A stretch of 64,000 nt of DNA, taken from Chrysophaeum taylorii (Eukaryota; Sar; Pelagophyceae; Pelagomonadales; Pelagomonadaceae). The stretch is from positions 62,001 through 126,000 of the forward strand of contig JAQMWT010000671.1 of assembly GCA_029834535.1 (NCBI GenBank). Reading direction: 5' to 3'. The notes beneath the pieces were generated by a model. It saw only the letters and a list, made by a program, of their open reading frames with translations. It ran no database searches and was not told the DNA's origin. This document shows, in pieces, positions 53,180 through 62,900 of the stretch. Position 1 is the first letter of the stretch; every line of letters begins with the position of its first letter. The translations under genes and the position numbers were made by a program.

Positions 53180-53329
53180 CTCCAGCGTTTTCTATGCATG
53201 AATGACTTTCCCTTCGCTTGATCAAGCAAATTCAAAAAAGTCAGTACACGCTCTAGTTGTTGCACTTTTCGAAATTACGCTTTAGAGAAAGAAGAGATAT
53301 GGTTGGTGGCGCATAAAAACGAGGCAGAA
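53180..53329. promoter_or_regulatory. Putative promoter region of the protease-like gene
   Basis: The 150 bp upstream of the start codon, bounded by the Helitron copy at 53330, is AT-richer than its neighbours. No specific motif can be proven. Confidence 0.25.
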
Positions 53330-54333
53330 TCCTAACTACTAATCGACAGATGTTTGTCTGTCTGTCTGTCTGTTTGTCTGTTTGTTTGTCCCTCGATTTA
53401 GGGTAAGGATCAGGTAGGCGCGAGAGTAAGGATCAGGTAGGCGCGAGAGCCAGACAGTGATCCTCCAAGCCGTCTACGGCGACCTCGCAGACTATTTCCA
53501 CGACCCGCGGCGGCTCTTTTAGCCAGCGCGCCATTCTCACGCCCCGTCGAAACGATGTTGTCGATGCTGACAACGCGCGCATGGCCGCGGCCTTTTTTTC
53601 CCGGAGACGAGGCGTCGGAGTTCTTTTCGGCTGACTAGGCTGGGTCGGAAGACGACGCCTCGCTCTTTACAGTAGAGTTTTCAACTCCCTGACAACCAAC
53701 GGCATGCTGACTTTGATCGCGAGCTTAATGTCTTCGCAACCTCGACCCGTCGCACGGCCACTGCAACGGTACCAGATACATGATCGATCGTGTCGTTGTC
53801 ACCGAGGCTCCTCCAACCTGTATCCCTTAAGGCCCGCCTACGCCAAACGATCAACAAGAGCCAGGGCCAGACGCCCCGCGAGGTCGGCGTCCTCTTTCCC
53901 AAGCCCGTCTTCTGCCACGTCCAGCTCTACGTGGCTCTCTGTCGATCGGCATCCCCGACGACTCCACCCTACCCCACACGTGCTGCGCAATACCGATAAG
54001 CCCCCTCCCGGAGTCTACACGCGCACTTTAAGTGAACTTACTGGGACCACTTTGAGATTGGGACTAGGTGAACTGAGTGACCAGGTGAAACTGGGACCAG
54101 GTGAACATACTGGGGTTTTTAGAGTAAAGGGTTTTAGAGTAAACTCAAAGGTTGGCGGCGCGTGCGGATCAAAGCAGCTTAGATTGGCGGAGGCGAGAGC
54201 GACGAGCTCAAAGGAGTTGGTGTGAGCTATGTGAACTTACTGACCAGGTGAACTTATATGAAACTTACTGGGATTAGGTGAACTTACTGGGGTTAGAGAT
54301 TGGGACTAGGCGAACTTACTGGCCTGCACTTGT
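53330..54333 (+). mobile_element. Helitron-derived element, copy 2
   Basis: Starts A|TCCTAACTACTAATCGACAG, then a TGTC/TGTT run, then 'ctcgatttagggtaaggatcaggtag' twice in tandem (~53393-53448), then the helicase remnant (RAILTPR..., NLDP...CNGTRY, INKSQGQTPREVGVL) with the same stop and the same internal deletion as copy 1. The 3' part is shorter: the 'gtgaacttactgg' minisatellite is partly deleted, and it ends 'ggcctgcacttgt'. Confidence 0.85.
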
Positions 54334-54409
54334 AATCCGATAAACAGATGTCTCGGAGAATTATATCATCCTCGCTCCACTTCAATATCCAACTCTCGAT
54401 TCTTGGTCA

Positions 54410-55461
54410 TCCTAACTACTAATCGACAGATGTTTGTCTGTTTGTTTGTTTGTCTGTTTGTTTGTTTGTCTGTTTGTCCCTCGATTTAGGGTAAGGATCA
54501 TATAGGCCCGCGAGCCAGACACTGATCCTCCAAGCCGTCTGCGGCGACCTCGCAGACTGTTTCCACGACCCGCGGCGGCTCTTTCAGCGCGCCATTCTCA
54601 CGCCCCGTCGAAACGATGTTGTCGATGCTGACAACGCGCGCATGACCGCGGCCTTTTTTTCCCGGAGACGAGGCGTCGGAGTTCTTTTCGGCCGACTAGG
54701 CTGGGTCGGAAGACGACGCCTCGCTCTTTACAGTCGAGTTTTCGACTCCCTGACAACCAACGGCATGCTGACTTTGATCGCGAGCTTAAAGTCTTCGCAA
54801 CCTCGACCCGTCGCACGGCCACTGCAACGGTACCAGATACATGATCGATCGTGTCGTGTCACCGAGGCTCCTCCAACCTGTATCCCTTAAGGCCCGCCTA
54901 CGCCAAACGATCAACAAGAGCCAGGGCCAGACGCCCCGCGAGGTCGGCGTCCTCTTGCCCAAGCCCGTCTTCTGTCACGTCCAGCTCTACGTGGCTCTCT
55001 GTCGATCGGCAACCCCGAGGATATGCTCTTCTAGGTCGACGACTCCACCCTACCCCACACGTGCTGCGCAATACCGATAAGCCCCCTCCCGGCGTCTACA
55101 CGCGCACTGTAGGTGAACTTACTGGGACCAGGTGAACTTACTGGGGTTGGAGATTGGGACTAGGTGAGCTGAGTGACCAGGTGAACTTACTGGGACCAGA
55201 TGAACTTACTGGGGGTTTTAGAGTACACTCAAGGGTTGGCGGCGCGTGCGGATCAAAGCAGCTTGGATTGGCGGGGGTGAGAGCGACGAGCTCAAAGGAG
55301 AGTGGGGTGAGTGGGTGTGAGCACGAGTGGGTTCACGCCGAACTTACTGGGGTTAGAGATTGGGACTAGGTGAACTTACTGACCAGGTGAACGTAACGGG
55401 ACCAGGTGAACTTACTGGGGTTAGAGATTGGGACTAGGTGAACTTACTGGCCTGCACTTGT
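54410..55461 (+). mobile_element. Helitron-derived element, copy 3
   Basis: Same orientation as copy 2 and only 76 bp after it. It starts A|TCCTAACTACTAATCGACAG, carries the same helicase fragments (near 54590-55020) with shared lesions, and has the longest minisatellite tail of the four (55110-55450), ending 'ggcctgcacttgt'. Confidence 0.85.
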
Positions 55462-56347
55462 CTGCTTCTAGGAAGGAACCTTATTACGTACTTATTCATT
55501 CCCCGCGCGATTCCTCTGGATTCGGATCTTTTTTTTTTCGGGCAGGGTTTCATCGACGACGACGACGATTGGGTATAAGGTTATCAAGGATGGCAGCGTG
55601 ATCCAGATGTGTACGACGACCCGTCGACGTAGCGAGCGCTGATTTTATAGCTTCTCTCCGTGTGTCTGTCCCCTATGCGTTGGTACTGCAGGCCACTGGC
55701 GAAGGATGTGTCCTCTTGGAATGTCTACCATTCGGCCGGACGGTTTCACACAGATCTCCTACAATATTCGCGGCCATTCCTACTCAGAATGCGCGACGGA
55801 CGAGCACCATCCTTGATGTAGATCACTGCTGATCGTGGGGCTTACGACGACTTTCTTTCCCTTATTGGTAACCACCACCTTCTTTCCTTTAGCGCGCGGC
55901 CTCGGAGCGACCCACAATTTTTTTGGCGGTCGTTCACGAGCTTTTTTGAGCGAACGTTGTTGTTGCGCTTGATAGGGTATGATAAAAGAGCCACCTGGCG
56001 AGTCATCGTCTTGTTTCTTTCGTGCGCGGCCTCGGAGTATAAAGCTGACCGTCAATTGTCTTGTAGTCCGCCCCTAGCATCATGTTCCATCCAGTCCTCT
56101 ATTTGTAAAAATATGCATAAATAAAATTAATCCTTTTCCTCGATTATTTTTTCCTAGGGGAGGAGAGAGTTAGCTGTCCCTGAACCGCACGCTCTTCTTC
56201 TCTTGTTCGACAAGGCCCTAAAATGCCACACTCTCTCTTCGTGGTCCTCACGACGTGCATCGCCAGAGGAAAATGAGAGCGCATTTTCATTGCACTTTGC
56301 ACAGTTATTTTGGTGGAACAATAGGAAGACAAGGAAGCTGGTAAGAA
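55462..56347. other. No confident gene
   Basis: A minus-strand ORF of 91 codons (56055-55780) encodes a Lys/Arg-rich peptide with an internal repeat (KGKKVVV twice), with no known motif and a TTG-free ATG start unproven. Otherwise nothing is seen. Confidence 0.4.
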
Positions 56348-57040
56348 TCATGATCGCGTGAGGATGTAGGTGGTCTCGAAACACCACGCGCAGCCCTTTT
56401 GAGACCAGAACGGGTCGAGGGGGATGCGGTCTTCGGTGTGGATGCGCTCGACCTCGAAGTGGGGGTTTGCGAGAGCCCGGAGCGCGGGTTCCGAGATGTT
56501 GAAGGGCGGGCCGAGCTTTCCATCGACGAAGGGTGGGTGCTCGACGGCGACGAGAAGGACGCGTCCTCCCGATTCGACGTTCCTGGCGAGGGTTCGGACG
56601 TAGGCGGGTCGATCCGCCGGATCGACGGCGACGATGCCCGCGCGGTCCCAGGCCGCTTGGAAGCGCTTGCCGTCCGGGAGGACGGCGAGGGGGTCGAGGG
56701 CGAAAAAGTTGCCGACGACGTAGCGGACGGTCGCCTTGGAGGGGAGCTCGATGACGCTGAGTTCGCCACTGGGGGTTGCTTGGCTGGAGGCCACGACCGC
56801 ACCATGGTCGTTGACGAATTCCGCGCGCGCGAGCGGGACGCAGTCGACGCCCACGACCTCGAGGCCCCTCTCGGCGAAGAAGGCGAGGTCGACCGACTTG
56901 CCGCAGAGGGGGACAAGAATTCGCGTGGATGCCCGGAGGAGGCCGACGGTGCGGACGAGTGCCGGATGGACCTCGTTGAGGTGAAATGTCGTGCGGCCAG
57001 CCGCCCACCTCGCTGACCACTCACTCTCGACAGCGGTCAT
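56348..57040 (-). CDS. Thiopurine S-methyltransferase-family enzyme
   Basis: 230 aa from ATG 57040, the usual family length. The N-terminus has WSARWAAGRTTFHLNEVHP (family W-x(2)-G-x(2)-FH-type start). SAM-binding motif I is VPLCGKSVDLAFFAERG followed by VVGVD. The mid part has the AWDRAGIVAVDP motif typical of TPMT/TehB-like enzymes. It ends with a short C-terminal strand (WCFETTYILTRS). It should methylate S, Se or Te (or halide/thiocyanate) nucleophiles; algal members are often linked to volatile halide or sulfide methylation. The exact substrate cannot be read from the sequence. No targeting peptide is visible. Confidence 0.9.
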   Translation of the reverse strand: MTAVESEWSARWAAGRTTFHLNEVHPALVRTVGLLRASTRILVPLCGKSVDLAFFAERGLEVVGVDCVPLARAEFVNDHGAVVASSQATPSGELSVIELPSKATVRYVVGNFFALDPLAVLPDGKRFQAAWDRAGIVAVDPADRPAYVRTLARNVESGGRVLLVAVEHPPFVDGKLGPPFNISEPALRALANPHFEVERIHTEDRIPLDPFWSQKGCAWCFETTYILTRS

Positions 57041-57439
57041 ATTATGTTCGGAACTTCAACTCGAGTTCATAATTAACAACTACCTACATAGTCTTCTTGT
57101 TTGTTCGTTCCCATAATAATAATATCCTGATAGAAAAAAAAACGAAAAAATCGATCGCCGTCCGAATCGGAGAGGAGGGTTCATCATCCACCGCATCATC
57201 CAAAGCAAAAAAAAAACAAAGGAGGACGTTGGCCGTCGCCAGCCGCCAGGTGCGTGATGATGTCCAACTCACCTGTGTTGCTGACTTCTGACGACTTGGT
57301 ATTCATACTGGCTGAACGCGCGTGCGCTCTCTCATAGGTGAGGCCTGTGAGCGAGAAGCCGACTCATGCACCACTCTGACTTGTCGTGACGTCCCAGAAT
57401 CGATCGATTTCCGAGGCCTCCTTATTCGTCGCGTCGCAG

Positions 57440-58489
57440 ATGGCCGGGTTCGACAAGGCGAGCGTGGACGTGGCGGAGGTGTTGGGGATCGATGGCGTCG
57501 CGTCGGAGCTCGGGGTGCACGGCGAGGCGGTGAAGCTGCAGAACGGGGGCTGCGCGGCTAATTACTTAATCGGCGACGACGTCGTGGTCAAGGCCGTCGT
57601 AGGCCCCGACGCGCGGGAGCTCGCTGCCCTCCAGGTGCGCGTGCTCGAGGCCGTTGCGGGGACGCGCGTCGGGCCGCGGCCGATCGCGGGGCCCTGCGCC
57701 TGCGAGACGACGAGGGGCGCGGGCTGGGCGATCGCGATGGAACGCGCGCCGGGCGAGGCCGCGAACGTCCTGGAACGCGAGGGGAAGGTTTCAAAAGCGG
57801 CGGCCTGCGGTGCGATTGGTGACGCCCTCGGAACCCTGCACGCCGCGAACCTCTTCGTCGACGAGGCTACGAATCTCGGGGACCCAAGGTTCCTCGAACG
57901 TTTTTTGCGGGTCGACGGCGAGGTGGAGGTCGAATTGAGCAAAGGCTCGGCCGACGACCCGTTCGTCGGGTGGGTGCGCGCCGACGACTGGCGTCGCTTG
58001 AAAAAGGTGAGGGCAGCGCTGGCGCGCACCGACATCCCCGCCGGCCTGCTCCACGGCGATCCCTACACGGACAACGTTCTCCTCGTCGTCGACGACGGGA
58101 CCGTAGCCTCGTCGAAGCTCGTCGACTGGGAGGACGCGTGCATCGGACCCCTCTGCTACGACGTGGCCTGCGCGCTCGTCGCGGCTGCATTTGGAGGAAG
58201 AGAGGGGTTTGAGGTTTCTGTCGCCAAGAAGTTGCTCGAGGCGTACACTCGACGTCGGAAAATGGATGAGACGGAAGTCCGGGCGCTTCCCGACCTCATG
58301 TTTGCCAACGCCGTCGCCTGCGCCTTGTACCGTTGGCACCAGTTCCACGTGGTCGACCCCGAGGCCCCGGCGGCCGCCAAGGCCGCGCACCTCGAGATGC
58401 AGGCCATCGCCACCAAGATCGAAAACGAGAAGTTCCTCCTTGACGACGACTTGTTGTTATTATTAGGAAATTCCTCAACGGAAAGATAG
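57440..58489 (+). CDS. Aminoglycoside-phosphotransferase-fold small-molecule kinase
   Basis: 349 aa from ATG 57440 (upstream part of the frame opens only with GTG). An N-terminal lobe with GGCAANYLIGDDVVVKAVVG (nucleotide-binding Lys in VVKAV) leads into a helical middle. The C-lobe holds the Brenner motif LHGDPYTDNVLL (catalytic Asp and Asn) and the metal-binding LVDWEDACIGPLCYDVA. This is the APH/homoserine kinase II/fructosamine-kinase-like superfamily. The physiological substrate is unknown; fungal and algal members phosphorylate sugars, choline or amino acids. Antibiotic resistance should not be assumed. It has its own promoter divergent from the TPMT-like gene (400 bp apart). Confidence 0.85.
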   Translation: MAGFDKASVDVAEVLGIDGVASELGVHGEAVKLQNGGCAANYLIGDDVVVKAVVGPDARELAALQVRVLEAVAGTRVGPRPIAGPCACETTRGAGWAIAMERAPGEAANVLEREGKVSKAAACGAIGDALGTLHAANLFVDEATNLGDPRFLERFLRVDGEVEVELSKGSADDPFVGWVRADDWRRLKKVRAALARTDIPAGLLHGDPYTDNVLLVVDDGTVASSKLVDWEDACIGPLCYDVACALVAAAFGGREGFEVSVAKKLLEAYTRRRKMDETEVRALPDLMFANAVACALYRWHQFHVVDPEAPAAAKAAHLEMQAIATKIENEKFLLDDDLLLLLGNSSTER

Positions 58490-58514
58490 TAGGAGTACAT
58501 CCATCCATCGTATT

Positions 58515-59030
58515 ATGCTGTCGGGGTGTCTGTGTTCGCCGTGCTGCGCGACCCCGGGCGGGGAGTGGCCGTGCTGGGAGCAGGAGGAGGAAAAGAAGCA
58601 CAAGTCTAGGGATCCCCGGGGTCGCGAGCTCGGGCAGGGTGTGGACGATGCGCTCCGGTCGGCGACGAAGATCGCCGTCGCCGTCGCGCTGACCGCGTTG
58701 ATCGAACACTGTTCGAACATCTACAGCGAGATCGCCGAGGAGCAGATCGAGGAGGCGGAGAAGGTGGTCGCGTGGGCGACCGATGTCGGGGAACACTTGG
58801 CGAAATACGAGGCGCGGGTCTCGACAAGGGTGGGCGCGCACGAGCGGCTCGAGAAAGGGCGCGTCGCCGTCCGCAAGGCCAAGGAGACTGTCCTCAAGGT
58901 GTTGGACTTGGGGCAGGAGGTTCGCGAAGGAAAGAAGGGGGTCTGGTACCTCCGGAGCATCCACTTCGCGACCGAGTTTAGCGACGCCCAGAAAAAGATG
59001 CGCCGGGCCCTCGACCAGCTGGGCGCTTAA
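58515..59030 (+). CDS. Hypothetical helical protein with Cys-rich N-terminus
   Basis: 171 aa from ATG 58515, just 25 bp after the previous stop. The N-terminus has six Cys in 20 residues (MLSGCLCSPCCATPGGEWPC), a candidate palmitoylation or metal site. The rest is amphipathic helix (EQIEEAEKVVAWATDVGEHL, KAKETVLKVLDLGQEV). It ends with a stop inside a TAA run. Family not recognised. Membrane-tethered helical protein is the best description. Confidence 0.65.
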   Translation: MLSGCLCSPCCATPGGEWPCWEQEEEKKHKSRDPRGRELGQGVDDALRSATKIAVAVALTALIEHCSNIYSEIAEEQIEEAEKVVAWATDVGEHLAKYEARVSTRVGAHERLEKGRVAVRKAKETVLKVLDLGQEVREGKKGVWYLRSIHFATEFSDAQKKMRRALDQLGA

Positions 59031-59059
59031 TAATAATAAATAGAGAAGATATACGCCAC

Positions 59060-59896
59060 CTACCTCGAGACGGAGCGACCCCAGGAGGAGGCGGAGGTGT
59101 TGTGGTCGCGGGCGCGCGCGGCGGCGATGAGGGCGGCCTTTTTCGCGTGGGCGAGGTCGTCGTCGGTGAGGTCTTTCTTTTTGTCGTAGAGCGAGAGGTC
59201 GAGGTGCTTTGGAGCGACGAGGTTGTCGCGGATCCAGGAGCGCGCGACGTCGCGGACGAGGGAGCCCATCGTCTCCTGGACGGGGAGCGGGACGTGGCCG
59301 ACGATCACCGAGCACGAAACGTCGACGTGGAGCTCGGGCATCTCGAGGAACTGGAGGGTTAGGGACGTGAGGTCGCGGGAAAAGGCGAGCTTGAGACGTC
59401 CCTCTATCCTCGCGTTTTCGACGCGAAGGAGCGCGCCGAAGGATATGACCTGCCTTCCGTCCACGCAAAGCTCGCAGGACCAGGCGGGGGCCCAGTGGAG
59501 TGCCCACTCCGAGTCGTCGAGGGCGCGCCACCGCACGAGGCGCACCGTCGGGGCCTTGGCGTTGGTCGCGGGGAAACTGCAGTCGACGTACCTCAACGTC
59601 TCGACGAACGACAAGCCGCCCAACGCTGTCTCGAGGAGCCGCGAAACCTCCGACGCGTACGACTCGTTTTGTCGGGGACTCATCAACAGCACGTTGACGA
59701 GACTCGATGCCGCGAGGATCCACTGCGCGTTGGCCTCGTGCGAGGCCGCGACTTCTTTTTGCAACGCGGCAACTTTTAACCTCTCGGCCATCAGCTCGTC
59801 CTCGAGGCTCGGGGGGCCGTAGGGTGGGTGCTCCTCGACGACCTCATCCGGCGGCGAGGGCGCACAACTCCCATCCAACGAGAGCTCGCCGAGCAT
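59060..59896 (-). CDS. SMP-like (synaptotagmin-like mitochondrial lipid-binding) domain protein
   Basis: 278 aa from ATG 59896; the open frame continues upstream but runs into the neighbouring gene. The first ~75 residues are acidic and Pro-rich with a helix (ERLKVAALQKEVAASHEANA). Residues ~85-250 show the pattern of an SMP lipid-transfer module: LSFVETLRYVDCSF, then alternating beta strands (ARIEGRLKLAF), then LQFLEMPELHVDVSCSVIVG and the closing helix with DNLVAPKHLDLSL, where E-Syt/TCB/TMEM24 proteins have P-x-i-d and lV-P-x-i. A basic tail follows. Such domains bind glycerolipids at membrane contact sites. No TM or C2 domain accompanies it, so tethering would need a partner. Assignment is by pattern only. 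Confidence 0.55.
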   Translation of the reverse strand: MLGELSLDGSCAPSPPDEVVEEHPPYGPPSLEDELMAERLKVAALQKEVAASHEANAQWILAASSLVNVLLMSPRQNESYASEVSRLLETALGGLSFVETLRYVDCSFPATNAKAPTVRLVRWRALDDSEWALHWAPAWSCELCVDGRQVISFGALLRVENARIEGRLKLAFSRDLTSLTLQFLEMPELHVDVSCSVIVGHVPLPVQETMGSLVRDVARSWIRDNLVAPKHLDLSLYDKKKDLTDDDLAHAKKAALIAAARARDHNTSASSWGRSVSR

Positions 59897-60058
59897 CTGG
59901 TGGTAGTAACCGCGGCGGCGCCTTCTTTTCCAGCAGTCAATAGTTGGACTCCTCCTCGGTGAGGGTAATAAATGTTGTAGACCAAGGAAGATACTAGAAA
60001 ATAAATAAGTCCTCCACCTGTCGACAACGCCTTGTGTTATAGGATTGGTTGATTGATT

Positions 60059-60312
60059 ATGGGCAACGAAACGTCGTCGGTCCCCGAGGATGATGAGGAG
60101 GAGGATGGGGAGACGCGATTGGTCATCCACAGCGCCCTGACGCAGGAGTACAAGGATGCGAGGTTCTCGACAATCGAGGACTGCTACGGGTCTTTGGTCG
60201 AGACATTTGGGAGCGGGATGCTGACCAAGTTCACCCTCACCGACGAGGAGTTCGACGTGGTGTTTTGCCTCGCATTTTCGGACCCCGCCGAACACTTTTC
60301 TCAGATCTGGAG

Positions 60313-60343
<31 letters not shown>

Positions 60344-61678
60344 GCGAACGTTTTCCACGTATTCTGCGCGCTCTTTCTTCTCTGCGAGGAGGAGCTCCAC
60401 GGCTTCGACAACAAGACGGCAGCGATCTACAAGTTGTTCGACTTTGACGGAAGCGGGGCCCTGAACCAGGTCGAGTTGGAGTGTTTGCTCCAGGCCTGCG
60501 TGGCGGGGTTGTCGCGCGCGACAGGCACGCCCCCGCGCGCGACCGAAACCCAAATCGAAGCCATGGCCGCCGCCGCCGTCGCGTCGAGTCCAGACGGCGA
60601 GGCGACGCTCGGCGTCTTGAAGGAGTGGCTCGGAACCCGGCGCGACGTGCTCACCTATCTCTCCGAGTTCATGGAAGCGCGGATGGTCGTCGACTACCAA
60701 CGTCGCGTCGAAGACCAATTCCAGACCACGACGCAACAATTCATCGCCGCTGCAAGGGGCGAACCTCCCGAGATATCGACCTCGGAAGTCACCGAGATCA
60801 TCCGGGCCCTCCCGGGGAGTCCCCCCACCAACGCCGAAATTGCGGCGTTCGTGGCTCTCGTCGACGACAGCGCCGGAAAAAACGGACGAATAGGTTTCGA
60901 CGAATTCGCCGACGCGATTTTGCCCTGGATTTCATTTTCGATCGTCGACGACGACGCCACGGGGACCCTCTCCCCCGACGAATTGAAGCTTCTCATCTGG
61001 ATATCGGGGGGAGAAAACGGTCCCGAGCCTTCCTCGCACGTCGTCCAGCGCGCGACGCGCGCGATGGACTTCGACAAGGACGGCGACGTCGTCCGCCTCG
61101 AGTGGCTCAAGTACAACGCGGGCACCGACCCCGCCACCGGCACGCTCAAATTCTCCAAGGCGGCGCGAGACCTCTTCAAGCAAATGGACGCCGACGAGTC
61201 CGCGATAGTCAACTGCCGCGAACTCGAGCGCGTCTTCGAATCGCAGTTGCAAGACCTCCTCACCAATCTCGAGGACGACGCGATCACCCAGGTCTCCCCG
61301 ACGACCCGCGCCGAGATCGAGTCATTGATCCACGACGCCGCCCACGAGGTCGCCGATTTGATCGATGCCAACGCCGACGGCATCATCTCCTGGGACGAGT
61401 TCTCCGTCCACGTCGACATCATCACCTCCAAGCAGGACAAAATCAGACAGTTCGCCAAACTCGTCTTGTCCACGCACCCGCGAGCCACAAAACCAAAATG
61501 CTCGGCCATCCACAGAGCTAAGAAGAAACGGGCATCAATCCGCGTCCTGGCGCGCCTCGGGAGAGACCTTGGGAAAAGGAGAAACACCGTCAACGCGGCG
61601 ATCGACGATCTCAAAAAATCCGACGCCGACGACAATCGCCGTCGATTCACCACGGCGATGGCCCCCATCCGCGCCTAG
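60059..61678 (+). CDS. Multi-EF-hand protein with N-terminal myristoylation signal
   Basis: 539 aa from ATG 60059 (the upstream TTG in frame is not a start). MGNETSS fits the N-myristoylation consensus (Gly2, Ser6), so membrane attachment is likely. EF-hand loops: DFDGSGALNQVE (~130), DDSAGKNGRIGFDE (~275), DDDATGTLSPDE (~300), DFDKDGDVVRLE (~345), a degenerate DADESAIVNCRE (~380) and DANADGIISWDE (~440). An Asp run at ~88-95 comes from a GAC microsatellite. The C-terminus is basic (RAKKKRASIRVLARLGRDLG). It should be a Ca2+-regulated adaptor or sensor. It is divergent from the SMP-like gene (162 bp between start codons), so the two may share a promoter. Confidence 0.85.
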
Positions 61679-62097
61679 GACCTTTGGTCCTGCGTGCACC
61701 TTTCTTCCCTCCTAGCACAGATCGTATGTGTATACACAGTCTAGTATATAGCGGAGTTGCCACGCCATCAAGATTATTTTATTTTATTTTAGTTTATTTA
61801 TTGTGGCAAGGAACATGACCTCCACGATGCCCGCCCCTCGAGTATATGTACAGCAGAGTGGAGGCCACTGGGTGCCGAGGGAAAAGGCTAGGCCCCGGCG
61901 GCTTATAGTAGTAATCTCCACGGGTGACTGACTATAACCCATCCGGCAGTGCGATCGGGTTTCTTGAATCGACTGTCTCGACGCAAAACATCTTCCAGGA
62001 CTTTTCAAGACAATGTCAATAATTCGTAAAACACGGCGATTCAGGTATCAATGATGCGATTTCGGACGGACCGACGGACGGACGGACTTCATCAAGT
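61679..62097. other. No gene seen
   Basis: 3' flank of the EF-hand gene. It contains a TTTTA run (~61775-61802) and GGAC repeats (~62074-62088). Confidence 0.6.
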
Positions 62098-62670
62098 TCA
62101 GCACCCCCAAACAGTTGAGGCGAAAGTGCCGACCAGTTTCCTAAATTGCGGCGTTCTGGTGAAGATCAACCAATGGCTGTCGATGAGAGTTGGGGGCGCG
62201 TGATCACGCGGCGGACCCACTACCATCGATCTTAAAGTGGAATCACCTCTGCTTCTTTTTTTTTGGGTTCGCGGTCGCGCCCGCGCCGCCACCAAACTTG
62301 CACTCGTGAATCTTTTGATGTTGAATTTGGGCAGGTCGCAGGCTTTCTTGAGACGGTGGCAGTCTTGATGACCTCGTACTCGAAGGCAACGAACTCCATG
62401 CCCTCCGCCGAGTTGAAGCCGCCAATAAAATGGACAAAGGTCAGCCTCGGTCTCGTCGACAGACGCCAGACCAGTCCTTCCACAGCCATGGCGCTGCTCG
62501 AGCTCCGCTGTCGTCGACTCGGAGGTGCACAGAAAATTCGCGTCCGCTTTCATAATCTCCACCTTTTTTCGTAGACGAGTTGCTGCGTCAGCCGACTTAG
62601 AACGCCGCGCGAAGGAATGCACGAGACGCCAGCGCTTTCGCACAATCCCTTCACTACTACCAAAAAGCAT
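62098..62670 (-). pseudogene. Decayed ORF of unknown family
   Basis: A long minus-strand frame exists, but the protein-like pieces are in two frames: KKVEIMKADANFLCTSESTT (from ~62565), then, shifted, RLTFVHFIGGFNSAEGMEFV and AFEYEVIKTATV (~62460-62370), then back to KKACDLPKFNIKRFTS. The alternation suggests two frameshifts in an old coding exon. Family unknown. Confidence 0.4.
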
Positions 62671-62900
62671 GAAGGATGTGGGTGGGTTTGTGGGGTAGGA
62701 GGGATGTTTGTTTTTAAATGCCGACTGCTAAGAGGGGGGTGTGTGTGGGGACCATGAAGGATGTGGGTGGGTTTGTGGGGTATGAGGGATGTGCCTGACG
62801 GGCGGAGATAAGTACGCGGGACCTAGTCGGGGTCATCGCCGAGGCGTGGGGCAGGCGAAGAGAGGACGGGCCCCGCCCGTAAGTCGTACGCATGCTGTTC
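62670..62900 (+). repeat. Dispersed 'cgactgctaagaggggg' module
   Basis: Carries 'catgaaggatgtgggtggg' twice (~62668 and ~62752), the 'ccgactgctaagagggggg' word and 'tgcctgacgggcg...acctagtcggggtca', matching 36298-36420 and partly 25733-25800 and 26763-26830. It sits at the left side of Helitron copy 4, where the other copies have the TCCTAACTACTA start. Confidence 0.7.

Noticed and set aside
57440-58489. Antibiotic-resistance aminoglycoside phosphotransferase
   Set aside because: Only the superfamily fold motifs are present; eukaryotic members act on metabolites, and nothing points to aminoglycosides.
59897-60739. Upstream extension of the SMP-like protein to 559 aa
   Set aside because: It would run antisense through the EF-hand gene; ATG 59896 gives the part with coding character.
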